A stretch of 64,000 nt of DNA from Janthinobacterium sp. 344 (GTDB lineage: Bacteria; Pseudomonadota; Gammaproteobacteria; Burkholderiales; Burkholderiaceae_D): assembly GCF_900112025.1 (NCBI RefSeq), contig NZ_FOKL01000001.1, forward strand, positions 234,408 through 298,407, written 5' to 3'. Positions 35,172 to 43,655 of the stretch are shown one piece after another. How positions within the stretch are numbered: position 1 is the first letter of the stretch; every line of letters starts with the position of its first letter. Both the position numbers and the translations under genes were made by a program. The notes beneath the pieces were generated by a model. The model searched no databases and was not told where the DNA came from. It saw nothing but the letters and a program-made list of their open reading frames with translations.

Positions 35172-35738
35172 TTACTGCTTGATCGCTTCGATCGCAAACG
35201 TCAACGTCACGTCATCGCTGACGGCCGGCGCGTATTTGCCGGCGTTGAATTCGGAGCGCTTGATCTTGGCCGTGGCATTGGCGCCGCACGCGTCTTTTTT
35301 CAGCATCGGGTGCGGGGCGCAGGTGAACGAGGTGACGGTCAGGGTGACTGGTTTGGTCACGCCTTTCAAGGTCAGGTTGCCTTCCACGGACGCCAGCTTG
35401 TCGCCGTCGAAATTGAACTTGGTCGATTTGTAGGTGGCGACGGGGAACTTGGCCGTGTCGAGGAAGTCTTCGCCCTGGATGTGCGAGTTGAACAGGGTCG
35501 AACCCGTGTCGACGGACTTGGTGTCGATCAGCACTTCGACGGCGCCCGTCTTGGCGGCGCGGTCCAGCGTGATCTTGCCGGTGGTGTTATTGAAACGGCT
35601 TTGCTGCGTCGAGAAGCCCATGTGGCTGTACTCGAAACGGGGGAAGGTGTGGCTGCCATCGATGACGTAGACTTCAGGTGCGGCTACAGCGGACAGCGAG
35701 AGGCCGGCGGCGGCGATAAAAGCGAGCAGTTTTTTCAT
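35172..35738 (-). CDS. YceI-family periplasmic protein
   Basis: A 188-aa protein with a signal peptide (MKKLLAFIAAAGLSLSAVAA) and the full YceI lipocalin-like pattern: YVIDGSHTFPRFEYSHMGFS at the start, HIQGEDFLDTAKFPVATYKS in the middle, LTLKGVTKPVTLTV, and a Cys pair (FTCAPHPMLKKDACGA). It ends with AIEAIKQ, the usual family length. It likely binds a polyisoprenoid or similar lipid in the periplasm. The ATG has AGGA at 7 nt. It is transcribed toward the monooxygenase and shares the bidirectional terminator. Confidence 0.93.
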   Translation of the reverse strand: MKKLLAFIAAAGLSLSAVAAPEVYVIDGSHTFPRFEYSHMGFSTQQSRFNNTTGKITLDRAAKTGAVEVLIDTKSVDTGSTLFNSHIQGEDFLDTAKFPVATYKSTKFNFDGDKLASVEGNLTLKGVTKPVTLTVTSFTCAPHPMLKKDACGANATAKIKRSEFNAGKYAPAVSDDVTLTFAIEAIKQ

Positions 35739-35960
35739 TGTGGATTCCTGACAGGGAGTGGAGGATGTCAAAACCGCAACCGGCTGCCCGCGAACATCGC
35801 TGGCGGCTGATTGTCTGGCTTCAGTTGCAACAATTATGCATGGCATGAAGATCGATGTAAAACGGAAAATTTACCTAGTTAGCATCGAAAAAATCGATAA
35901 TAACGGCAAGGAGGTCCGCGACAGCGCCCTCTGCTGCCGATTATTGTCCGTGTTGACAAA

Positions 35961-35990
35961 AATATCCAGCGATATCCGGCGATATCCAGC
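35961..35990. repeat. Three tandem copies of a 10-bp unit (GATATCCAGC)
   Basis: Three head-to-tail decamers, AATATCCAGC, GATATCCGGC and GATATCCAGC, directly after a TTGACA hexamer (35953) and just before the Fur box upstream of the heme oxygenase. The 490-bp gap around it otherwise holds no gene I can support. Confidence 0.75.
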
Positions 35991-35994
35991 GCGA

Positions 35995-36016
35995 TAAATG
36001 AGAATGATTCTTGTTA
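35995..36016 (+). promoter_or_regulatory. Fur box upstream of the heme oxygenase operon
   Basis: TGAGAATGATTCTT in an AT-rich context is an imperfect match to the Fur consensus (inverted hexamers around GATAATGATAATC). It lies about 215 bp before the heme oxygenase ATG, so a long leader or a second promoter is implied. Iron repression of a heme-iron release gene fits the site. Confidence 0.6.
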
Positions 36017-36228
36017 TTATTCTTCTGGGTTGCTATCATCCCTGCCTTTTGCACCGTTGGCGCCATCGCCGCCACGCCGCCGCCATTCGCCAGCCCGCCG
36101 GCCCGCCTTGCCGTGTTCACGCCAGCCACCCGGCCGCCCGCGCCGCCCCAACCAGCGCTGCACGCGCGCGCCTGCATTGCCCGGCATGCAGGTTCCCCTT
36201 GATTCATCCATAATAGAACTGGAAAAAC

Positions 36229-36846
36229 ATGACTGCAGCACGCCACGACGCCACCATTTTGAACGCGACCCCGACACCCTCCCTGCCCCGCAGCCAGCGC
36301 CTGAAAGCCGACACCATGGCCACGCACGAGGTGCTCGACAAGCGCATCATGGCCAGCAGCCCGTTCGACAACCCGCGCAATTACGCCCGCTTCCTGCAGG
36401 CGCAATATGCCTTCCTGCGCGATGTCGATGCGCTGTACGAGCATGCCGGCCTGGCCGACCTGCTGCCCGACCTGGAACAGCGCCGCCGCTACGCCAGCAT
36501 CGCCGCCGACCTGCACGACCTGGAAGCGCCCCTGCCGGCGGATGCCGCCGAGCCGCCATTCGGCGCGGACCTGGACCTGGCCACCGCGCTGGGCTGGCTG
36601 TACGTCAGCGAAGGCTCGAAACTGGGCGCCGCCATCCTGTATAAACTGGCCGGCAAGATCGGCCTCGATGAGCACTTTGGCGCGCGCCACCTGGCCGGAC
36701 ACCCCGATGGCCGCGCGCGCCACTGGCGCGATTTCACGGCCGTCCTCGACACGGCGCCGCTCGACGCCAGCGGCGAAGCGCGCCTGATCGCCGGCGCGCG
36801 CGCCGCCTTCATGCGCATGCATGGCCATGTCGAGGCGTTCGCCTGA
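36229..36846 (+). CDS. Biliverdin-producing heme oxygenase
   Basis: A 205-aa soluble protein of the bacterial heme oxygenase family (HemO/PigA/BphO group). RSQRLKADTMATHEVLDKRI contains the likely proximal heme ligand His33, and the distal-helix region LGWLYVSEGSKLGAAIL has the Gly-rich kink typical of the family. It opens the heme ring to biliverdin, Fe2+ and CO, using reducing equivalents. A role in heme-iron use is supported by the upstream Fur box; no bacteriophytochrome gene is adjacent, which argues against a pure BphO role. Its stop overlaps the next start (TGATG). Confidence 0.88.
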   Translation: MTAARHDATILNATPTPSLPRSQRLKADTMATHEVLDKRIMASSPFDNPRNYARFLQAQYAFLRDVDALYEHAGLADLLPDLEQRRRYASIAADLHDLEAPLPADAAEPPFGADLDLATALGWLYVSEGSKLGAAILYKLAGKIGLDEHFGARHLAGHPDGRARHWRDFTAVLDTAPLDASGEARLIAGARAAFMRMHGHVEAFA

Positions 36847-37304
36847 TGGACGAAGAGCACGCCCAGCCCGCGCCGCGCGAGGCGCATGGCGTGCGCCTGC
36901 GCCGCTGGGCCTGGACCGCCGCCGGCGCACTGATGGTCATGCTGGGCATCATCGGCGCCATGCTGCCCGTGATGCCGACGACGATTTTCCTCATCCTCGC
37001 CCTGGCCTGCTTCAGCCGCGCCTCGCCGCGCCTGGAACACTGGCTGCTGCACCATCCGCGCTTTGGCGCGCCGCTGCGCCAGTGGCGCGCCCACCGGGCC
37101 GTCTCGCGGCGCGGCAAGGCCATGGCCTGCCTGGGCATGGCCATCGGTTTTGTCGCCATGTGCCTGGGCCATCCGCCGTGGTGGGTGATCGTCATGGTGG
37201 GCGGCATGGAAGTGGCCGTCATCATCTATCTGCTGCGCCGGCCCGAAGGCCCGCCAGGCGCCGGGGCAGAATCTGCTCAAGACAGCGGCCGTCGCGGGCA
37301 GTAA
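36846..37304 (+). CDS. YbaN-family (DUF454) inner-membrane protein
   Basis: A 152-aa protein with the DUF454/YbaN core: AAGALMVMLGIIGAMLPVMPTT, FLILALACFSRASPRLEHWL, HHPRFGAPLRQW and two C-terminal helices (GMAIGFVAMCLGHPPWWVIV). Three or four membrane helices are expected. Its function is not known in any bacterium. It overlaps the heme oxygenase stop by one base, so it is translationally coupled to it and probably iron-regulated. Such coupling of heme oxygenase with YbaN suggests a membrane role in heme handling, by context only. Confidence 0.88.
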   Translation: MDEEHAQPAPREAHGVRLRRWAWTAAGALMVMLGIIGAMLPVMPTTIFLILALACFSRASPRLEHWLLHHPRFGAPLRQWRAHRAVSRRGKAMACLGMAIGFVAMCLGHPPWWVIVMVGGMEVAVIIYLLRRPEGPPGAGAESAQDSGRRGQ

Positions 37305-37629
37305 ATCCGCACGCGCGGTGGAAAAAAAACCCAAAATCACCCGAACTGCGCATAACTGCCCGCCTATGCACGGCGACGCGGCGTCGAACTTTTCACCAGG
37401 ATAGCGCCTCTGCCGCCGCCGTCACACGATTTAATTCGGCAAACCTGGCACTTTCCCGGTTTTTCCACTTGAAAATACCTGCATAGACATTATTTGCATA
37501 TTCAAAGCAAGATTCTGTCGTAGGAGTAATAACACGATCGGAGGTATACTACGCAACCGACGTTACAGGCCGGGCGATTTGGCCCCTGCACAAGCGCCTG
37601 AAACGGTCCAATAAAAAAGGAAACACTGC
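37305..37629. other. Intergenic region before metNIQ
   Basis: A 325-bp region that must contain the metN promoter. The 5' part is GC-rich with an A-run (37321-37328); the rest is AT-rich around 37480-37540. I looked for a SAM-type riboswitch fold and found no convincing match, and no ORF or RNA gene. A ribosome binding site (AAGGA) precedes metN. Confidence 0.4.
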
Positions 37630-38431
<802 letters not shown>

Positions 38432-38439
<8 letters not shown>

Positions 38440-39106
38440 AGAATCGATCAATAACGTCATCAACCTGCTGCCGGAAATCTGGGTGGCGCTGGGCCAGACC
38501 ATGACCATGCTGGGCATCGGATTGACCGCCGCCATCCTGATCGGCGGCCCGCTGGGCATCCTGCTGTTCCTCGTCTCGGAAGGCCAGTCGCTGGAAAACC
38601 GCCCCCTGTCGATGATCCTCGGCTGGCTGGTGAATACCGTGCGCAGCTTCCCCTTCATCATCCTGCTGGTGGCCCTGACGCCGTTTACCCGCATCATCGC
38701 GGGCACCTCGATCGGCCCGCTGGCGGCCGCCGTGCCGCTGTCGTTCGCCGCCATTCCCTACCTGGCGCGCCTGGTGGAACAGAACCTGCGCGAAGTGCCG
38801 CGCGGCGTGATCGAGGCGGCGCACGCCATGGGCGCCTCGGAAATGCAGATCATCTTCCGCGTGCTGCTGGTGGAAGCGCGTTCCGGCCTGGTGCTGGCGC
38901 TGACCGTGCTGTCAATCAGCTTCCTGTCGTATTCGGCCGTGGCCGGCGTGGTGGGCGGCGGCGGCATCGGCGACCTGGCCATCCGCTACGGCTACTACCG
39001 CTTCGAGACGGACATCATGGTCGCCACGGTCGCCATCCTGATCGTGCTGGTGCAGACCATCCAGTTCGCCGGCACGCGCATCGCCAAGCGCCTCGACAAA
39101 CGTTAA
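38432..39106 (+). CDS. metI: Methionine ABC transporter permease MetI
   Basis: A 224-aa permease with five hydrophobic helices, the NTVRSFPFIILLVALTPFTR segment typical of MetI, and the EAA coupling loop IEAAHAMGASEMQIIFRVL that docks on MetN. It forms the membrane channel as a homodimer. An ATG three codons earlier is possible; the chosen one has AAGGA at about 9 nt and starts at MFEESINNVINLLPEI, as homologues do. Confidence 0.93.
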
Positions 39107-39129
39107 CCCCATTCAGAACAAGGAAACAC

Positions 39130-39957
39130 ATGAACCACATTCGCCGCACCCTGCTCCTGGCCGCCGCCAGCCTGGCCTTCGCCACCGGCGCGCACGCCAA
39201 GGACCCGAAGGAAATCGTCATCGGCACCAGCTCCGGCCCGTACTCGGACCAGCTGAAGCTGGGCATCAAGCCGATCCTGGAAAAACAGGGCTACAAGGTC
39301 AAGATCGTCGAATTCAACGATTACGTGCAGCCGAACTACGCGCTGGCCGAAGGCTCGCTGGACGCCAACGTATTCCAGCACATCGTGTATCTGACCAAGT
39401 TCGCCACCGATAACAAGCTGCCGCTGAGCCCACTGATCACCGTGCCGACCACGCCGATCGCCCTGTACAGCAGCAAGCACAAATCGCTGGCCGAGGTGAA
39501 GAACGGTGCCACCATCACCATGCCGAACGACCCGACCAACCAGGCGCGCGCGCTGGTGGTGCTGGCCAAGATGGGCTGGATCAAGCTGAAACCGAACGTC
39601 GACCCGCTGCGCGCGTCCGAACGCGACGTGCTGGACAACCCGAAGAAGCTGAAACTGGTGCCGCTGGAAGCGGCGCAGCTGCCACGCTCGCTCGCTGACG
39701 CCGACTACGCCTTCGTCAACGGCAATTTCGCCCTGGCCGCCGGCATGAAACTGACCACCGCCCTGGCCGTGGAAAAGATCTCGGACAGCTACATCAACCT
39801 GGTGGCCATCCGCACGGCAGACAAGGGCAAGCCATGGGTAAAGGACCTGGAAGCGGCCTACCGCTCGCGCGCCTTCCTCGACGCGACGAACAAATACCTG
39901 GCCGGCTATGAAAAGACGGACTACCAGCTGGCGCTGGAAAAGACGCTGAAAAAATAA
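39130..39957 (+). CDS. metQ: Methionine-binding protein MetQ (NlpA family)
   Basis: A 275-aa solute-binding protein of the NlpA/MetQ family: IVIGTSSGPYSDQLKLGIKP, VEFNDYVQPNYALAEGSLDANVFQH, PTTPIALYSSKHKSL, ITMPNDPTNQARALVVL and the ADYAFVNGNFALAAG ligand loop. The signal peptide (LLLAAASLAFATGAHA) has no lipobox cysteine, so unlike E. coli MetQ it should be soluble in the periplasm. It delivers D/L-methionine to MetNI. The gene is 23 bp after metI with a clear ribosome binding site, and is followed by a terminator. Confidence 0.93.
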   Translation: MNHIRRTLLLAAASLAFATGAHAKDPKEIVIGTSSGPYSDQLKLGIKPILEKQGYKVKIVEFNDYVQPNYALAEGSLDANVFQHIVYLTKFATDNKLPLSPLITVPTTPIALYSSKHKSLAEVKNGATITMPNDPTNQARALVVLAKMGWIKLKPNVDPLRASERDVLDNPKKLKLVPLEAAQLPRSLADADYAFVNGNFALAAGMKLTTALAVEKISDSYINLVAIRTADKGKPWVKDLEAAYRSRAFLDATNKYLAGYEKTDYQLALEKTLKK

Positions 39958-39974
39958 ACCGGCGCATGCCATGC

Positions 39975-40002
39975 AAAAAGGACGGCCAAGCCGTCCTTTT
40001 TT
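39975..40002. terminator. Bidirectional terminator between metQ and ompW
   Basis: A GC stem (GGACGG/CCGTCC, extended by A/T pairs) with a short loop, flanked by A5 and T6. It can stop both the metNIQ transcript and the convergent ompW transcript. Confidence 0.9.
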
Positions 40003-40033
40003 ATTGTCCGCGCCTTGCGGGCGCTATTCCGGC

Positions 40034-40651
40034 TTAGAAGCGGTAGCCGACGCCGACACCGATCAGGATAGGATCGACCTTGACTTCGCTGGCCTTGGCG
40101 CCGCTGATGAACACATCGCTGCGGATCTGCACTTTCTTGATGTCGAAGTTCAGCGACCAGTTCTTGTCGAGCTTGTAGTCGACGCCCGCTTGCAGCGCGA
40201 AGCCCCAGCTGTCGTGTTCCAGGCGGCCGGCGCCGTTCAGCAATTTCACATCCGAGATGTTGGTGTAGTTCACGCCCGCGCCAACGTAAGGGCTGAACTG
40301 TTTTTCCGGCATGAAGTGATATTGCAGCGACAGGGTCGGCGGCAAGTGCTTGAAGGTACCGATATTGTTGCCGTCGAGCTTGACGTCATGCTTTTGCGGA
40401 TACGTCAGGATCAACTCGGCAGCGATATTGGGGGTAAAGAAATACGAGATATCGATTTCAGGAATCGTCTTGCTGGTGACATGCAAACGGTCGGATGCGC
40501 CGACGCCGCCGATCGGAGCAGACTTGTCGGCCGGGTCGATGTGCACGGCGCGCGCACGGACCAGCCATGGGCCTTCCTGTGCCATTGCGTTGCCGGCGCA
40601 TGCGCCGATGGCGGCCAGGACGATTGCTGCTGCAGTTGCGGACTTTTTCAT
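40034..40651 (-). CDS. ompW: Outer-membrane protein OmpW
   Basis: A 205-aa eight-stranded barrel protein: signal peptide (MKKSATAAAIVLAAIGACAG, cleavage near AMAQ), mature start WLVRARAVHI, family motif PEIDISYFFTPNIAAELILT, TLSLQYHFMPEKQFSPYVGAGVNYT, and a terminal GVGVGYRF for outer-membrane insertion. OmpW proteins form a narrow hydrophobic channel and are induced under oxygen limitation in other proteobacteria. A perfect FNR/Anr box about 66 bp upstream of the ATG fits this. Confidence 0.95.
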   Translation of the reverse strand: MKKSATAAAIVLAAIGACAGNAMAQEGPWLVRARAVHIDPADKSAPIGGVGASDRLHVTSKTIPEIDISYFFTPNIAAELILTYPQKHDVKLDGNNIGTFKHLPPTLSLQYHFMPEKQFSPYVGAGVNYTNISDVKLLNGAGRLEHDSWGFALQAGVDYKLDKNWSLNFDIKKVQIRSDVFISGAKASEVKVDPILIGVGVGYRF

Positions 40652-40716
40652 TCTAGTTCCCTCTTTTTGTCGTTAAGTAACGCTGCGAAGTCTAAGAGTG
40701 CAGTGCAACAAAAACT

Positions 40717-40730
40717 TTGATCCACATCAA
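40717..40730 (-). promoter_or_regulatory. FNR/Anr box before ompW
   Basis: TTGAT-CCAC-ATCAA is an exact match to the FNR/Anr consensus TTGAT-N4-ATCAA. Its distance from the ompW start allows a class II-type activation site. The nearby LysR gene faces the same way and ends 68 bp further, so ompW is the only candidate target. Confidence 0.85.
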
Positions 40731-40797
40731 ATAGTGCTAGATGGCATCAATAGAGGGATTTTTTTCTTTGCCCAAGTCAAGAAAATGCCGCGGCGCA

Positions 40798-41694
40798 TCA
40801 ATGTACGCCGGCAAACAGGCTGGCGATCCAGTCGGCAAACACGCGCACGCGCGGCGACAGCTGGCGGTGATGCGGATACAGCACGGACACGGGCAGCGGA
40901 TCGGGGCGCAGGTGCGCCAGCACTTCGACCAGAGCGCCCGCCGCCAGCGCCTGCTCCAGGTGATAGCGCGGGGCCTGGATCAAGCCCATGCCGGCGCGGC
41001 AGCAGGCGTGATACGCGTCCGCATTGTTGACGGAGACCGTGCCTGGCAAGGCCACGCTGTGGCGCTGCCCATCGGCCTTGAAATCGAAGGGCCAGACCTT
41101 GCCCGTCTGGGCGGAAAAGAAATTCACGGCCCGGTGCCCGTCCAGCTCGGCCAGGGTGCGCGGCGTGCCGTGGGCGGCCAGGTAGGCGGGGCTGGCGCAC
41201 GTGATCTGTTCCAGCAGCGCCACGCGGCGCGCCACCATCGAGGAATCGCCCAGCTCCCCCACGCGCAGCACGCAGTCAACGCCTTCGCGCACCAGGTCGA
41301 CGAGGCGGTCGCCCATGCCGATTTCCAGTTCGATCAATGGGTAGCGGGCGCAAAACCGATCCAGCACGGGCATGACAAAATGCATGCCCAGGGTGCTGTG
41401 CATGTCGATGCGCAGCTTGCCGGCCGGCTGCTGCGCCGCCGACGTGAACACGGATTCCGTCTCCTCCAGGTCGGCCAGCAGGCGCACGCAGCGCTGGTAA
41501 TACGCCTCGCCATCCAGGGTCGGCGTGACCTGGCGCGTGGTCCGCTGCAGCAGGCGCACGTGCAGGCGCGTTTCGAGTTGCTTGATCGCATGCGTGACCG
41601 TGGCCTTCGGATAGCCGAGGTCATGCGCCGCCTGGGTGAAACTGCGCAACTCGACGATGCGCGTAAAGATGCGCATCGCATCAAATCGGTCCAT
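40798..41694 (-). CDS. LysR-family transcriptional regulator
   Basis: A 298-aa LysR regulator. The N-terminal winged helix-turn-helix is MDRFDAMRIFTRIVELRSFTQAAHDLGYPKATVTHAIKQLE (first 41 residues), followed by the effector-binding region (SPAYLAAHGTPRTLAELDGH, CCRAGMGLIQAPRYHLEQAL) and the usual C-terminus ending ADWIASLFAG. PKATVTHAIK rather than the more common S-x-x-S recognition helix places it in the CrgA/DhcR-like branch. GGAG six bases before this ATG supports the start over one ten codons earlier. No obvious target gene is divergent: fur lies on the other side, 256 bp away. Confidence 0.9.
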   Translation of the reverse strand: MDRFDAMRIFTRIVELRSFTQAAHDLGYPKATVTHAIKQLETRLHVRLLQRTTRQVTPTLDGEAYYQRCVRLLADLEETESVFTSAAQQPAGKLRIDMHSTLGMHFVMPVLDRFCARYPLIELEIGMGDRLVDLVREGVDCVLRVGELGDSSMVARRVALLEQITCASPAYLAAHGTPRTLAELDGHRAVNFFSAQTGKVWPFDFKADGQRHSVALPGTVSVNNADAYHACCRAGMGLIQAPRYHLEQALAAGALVEVLAHLRPDPLPVSVLYPHHRQLSPRVRVFADWIASLFAGVH

Positions 41695-41866
41695 GCCCTG
41701 CTCCATTGTTATTGCATGCTGCACAGTGTAGCGATATTACCGCTGGTTTTGCAATTTCGACGCATGGCACGCACTGGACAAGATGCGTGCGATGCACTCG
41801 CCCCTTGCGCCGATGTCACTGGTCCGCGGCCCCCTTGCGCGGCATACTGTTCCACTTCGCACATGA

Positions 41867-41889
41867 GAATGGTAATGATTATCATTTGC
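41867..41889 (+). promoter_or_regulatory. Fur box in the fur promoter
   Basis: GGTAATGATTATCATTTGC contains the perfect palindromic core AATGATTATCATT, identical to the core before the siderophore receptor. A TATAAT hexamer starts at 41892, so Fur bound here would cover the promoter and repress its own gene. Confidence 0.85.
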
Positions 41890-41950
41890 GATATAATGCG
41901 AAATCACGCGTGGGCGTGCGCTCAAGCGACTACAAAAAGGAATGGGAGAC

Positions 41951-42391
41951 ATGGATATATTGAGGGAACTGCGTGAATCGGGCTTGAAAGTGACCATCCC
42001 CCGCTTGCGGATTCTGCAGCTGTTTCAAGAAGGCACGATCAAGCACCTGAGCGCGGACGATGTGTATAAACTCTTGCTCGCCGAAAAGATCGACGTGGGC
42101 CTGGCCACCATCTACCGCGTGCTGATGCAGTTCGCCGAAGCGGGCATCCTGTTTCGCCGGCATTTCGAATCGGGCCATGCCGTCTTCGAGCTGAACGAAG
42201 GCCAGCACCACGACCACCTGGTCTGCACGGGCTGCGGCAAGGTCGATGAATTCGTCGACGAAGGCATCGAGCTGCGCCAGAACGAGATCGCCGCCGAGCG
42301 CGGCTTCGTGCTGCACGAGCATGCCTTGTCGCTGTACGGCACCTGCGCCGACTGCACGGCCAAGAAAGTGCCGCCACGCAAGCCCTCCTGA
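41951..42391 (+). CDS. fur: Ferric uptake regulator Fur
   Basis: A 146-aa Fur protein. The DNA-binding half has LKVTIPRLRILQLFQ and the recognition helix region IDVGLATIYRVLMQFAEAGI. The dimer/metal half has the HHDH cluster (86-89), CTGC (Cys92/Cys95), HEH (about 122-124) and CADC (Cys132/Cys135), so both regulatory and structural zinc sites are complete. An ATG three codons earlier sits too close to the AAGGA ribosome site; the chosen ATG has correct spacing. A near-perfect Fur box upstream points to autoregulation. Fur boxes before the heme oxygenase and the siderophore receptor are likely further targets in this window. Confidence 0.95.
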   Translation: MDILRELRESGLKVTIPRLRILQLFQEGTIKHLSADDVYKLLLAEKIDVGLATIYRVLMQFAEAGILFRRHFESGHAVFELNEGQHHDHLVCTGCGKVDEFVDEGIELRQNEIAAERGFVLHEHALSLYGTCADCTAKKVPPRKPS

Positions 42392-42473
42392 GTGCGGCGC
42401 GCAAGGTAGCGCCGTTCGGTCCGCCTGCGCTACACTGCATGCGCCGTGGCTTGATACAGGACAAAGGACCAGC

Positions 42474-42839
42474 ATGTACATCGGAGAAATCGCCCGCCTG
42501 GCGGGCACCTCGCCCAAGGCCTTGCGCCACTATGAAGCGCTGGGCTTGCTGGGCGACGTGCGCCGTTCCGGCGCCTACCGCGTGTATACGCAGCAAGACC
42601 TGGTGCAGGTAAAACTCATCCGCCAGGCGCAGACGCTGGGCTTTCGCCTGGCCGAACTGCTGCCCATCCTGGCCGGCGACGATACGGACTGGGCCGCCCT
42701 GTCGCGGCACATCGCCGCCAAGCGCGCGCAACTGCAGGACGACATCGCCCGCCTGCGCCAGCTGGACGGGGAACTGGCCGGTATCGACGCGGAAATCCAC
42801 GACTGCCTGGCGCGCCAGCGCCAGCCGGCAGCGGCATGA
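42474..42839 (+). CDS. MerR-family transcriptional regulator
   Basis: A 121-aa MerR regulator with the N-terminal winged helix MYIGEIARLAGTSPKALRHY and GAYRVYTQQDLVQVKLIRQA, followed by a coiled coil (QLQDDIARLRQLDGELAGID) and a short tail DCLARQRQ with one cysteine (Cys114 by count) near the end. It lacks the CxxC metal loops of MerR/CueR/ZntR, so a metal role is not supported; a redox or drug signal is possible. A MerR-type promoter lies just downstream, before the flavoprotein gene, making that gene the likely target. Confidence 0.88.
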   Translation: MYIGEIARLAGTSPKALRHYEALGLLGDVRRSGAYRVYTQQDLVQVKLIRQAQTLGFRLAELLPILAGDDTDWAALSRHIAAKRAQLQDDIARLRQLDGELAGIDAEIHDCLARQRQPAAA

Positions 42840-42848
42840 CCGTGGCGC

Positions 42849-42880
42849 TTGACTCTGCCCCCAGGGGCAGGCTTTAGCAT
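42849..42880 (+). promoter_or_regulatory. MerR-type promoter with long spacer before the NAD(P)H oxidoreductase
   Basis: TTGACT (-35) and TAGCAT (-10) are 20 bp apart, and the spacer holds the dyad CTGCCCC-CA-GGGGCAG. A spacer over 17 bp with a central dyad is the signature of promoters that MerR-family activators untwist. It is 31 bp before the oxidoreductase ATG and 9 bp after the MerR gene stop. Confidence 0.8.
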
Positions 42881-42911
42881 GCAAGCTCTTCTTTAACGGA
42901 CAGCCTGCATC

Positions 42912-43502
42912 ATGACCAAGACGACACCCAAGCGCATATTGATTCTCCTCGGCCACCCGTCCAGCGACAGTTTCTGCAGTGCGCTGGCCGATGCCTATGC
43001 CGAAGCGGCCCGCAGCGCAGGCCATAGCGTGCGCGCACTGCGCCTGGGCCAGCTGGACTTCGACCAGAACCTGCACGAAGGCTACCGCCAGGTGCAGCCG
43101 CTGGAGCCGGACTTGCTGGCGGCGCAGGAAGCCATCAGCTGGGCCGAACACCTGGTGTTCGCCTACCCGATCTGGTGGGGCGGCGCGCCGGCCCTGCTGA
43201 AGGGTTTTGTCGACCGCATCTTCCTGCCCGGCTTTGCCTTCAAATACCGCCCGGGCAAGGCGTTCCCGGCGCAGCTACTGAAAGGCCGCACGGCGCAGCT
43301 GCTGGTGGCGATGGATACGCCGCCCTGGTATTTCCGCTGGGTCTACCACATGCCCGGCATCCACCAGCTGCGCAAGACGACCCTGGAATTTTGCGGCGTC
43401 AAGCCCGTCAAGGTGGCCAGCTTCGGTCCCATGATCGATTCCACCGAGCAGCAGCGCGCGCGCTGGCTGGAGCAGGCGCGGGTGCTGGGCCGGCGCGCCT
43501 GA
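42912..43502 (+). CDS. NAD(P)H-dependent flavodoxin-fold oxidoreductase (quinone reductase type)
   Basis: A 196-aa protein of the NQO1/KefF/MdaB flavodoxin-like group: RILILLGHPSSDSFCSALA (FMN/FAD phosphate loop), AEHLVFAYPIWWGGAPALLKGFVDRIF (isoalloxazine region, the family hallmark) and a C-terminal FCGVKPVKVASFGPM segment. It most likely reduces quinones by two electrons to avoid radical formation. The MerR-type promoter and adjacent MerR gene indicate induction by a chemical or redox stress. Confidence 0.9.
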   Translation: MTKTTPKRILILLGHPSSDSFCSALADAYAEAARSAGHSVRALRLGQLDFDQNLHEGYRQVQPLEPDLLAAQEAISWAEHLVFAYPIWWGGAPALLKGFVDRIFLPGFAFKYRPGKAFPAQLLKGRTAQLLVAMDTPPWYFRWVYHMPGIHQLRKTTLEFCGVKPVKVASFGPMIDSTEQQRARWLEQARVLGRRA

Positions 43503-43655
43503 GTTGCTTGCCATGCAGCCATCTTGCATACGGTTTTGACAAGCTGGTAATCAAGCCGTCACATTCGGCGGCTACCATGATGATATTGCCTGTTTGTCAG
43601 TCGCCTTGCCGCCGTGACAAGCAAGGCGCCGATCGTCACCTAAAGGTAGCCGCCT

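Noticed and set aside
35998..36213. A 71-codon frame between the Fur box and the heme oxygenase
   Set aside because: It would start inside the Fur box, has no ribosome binding site and turns Arg/His/Pro-rich; more likely untranslated leader.
37540..37629. A possible SAM riboswitch before metN
   Set aside because: GC-rich complementary pieces (GGCCGGGC...GGCCCC) exist, but I could not form any known SAM-riboswitch core.
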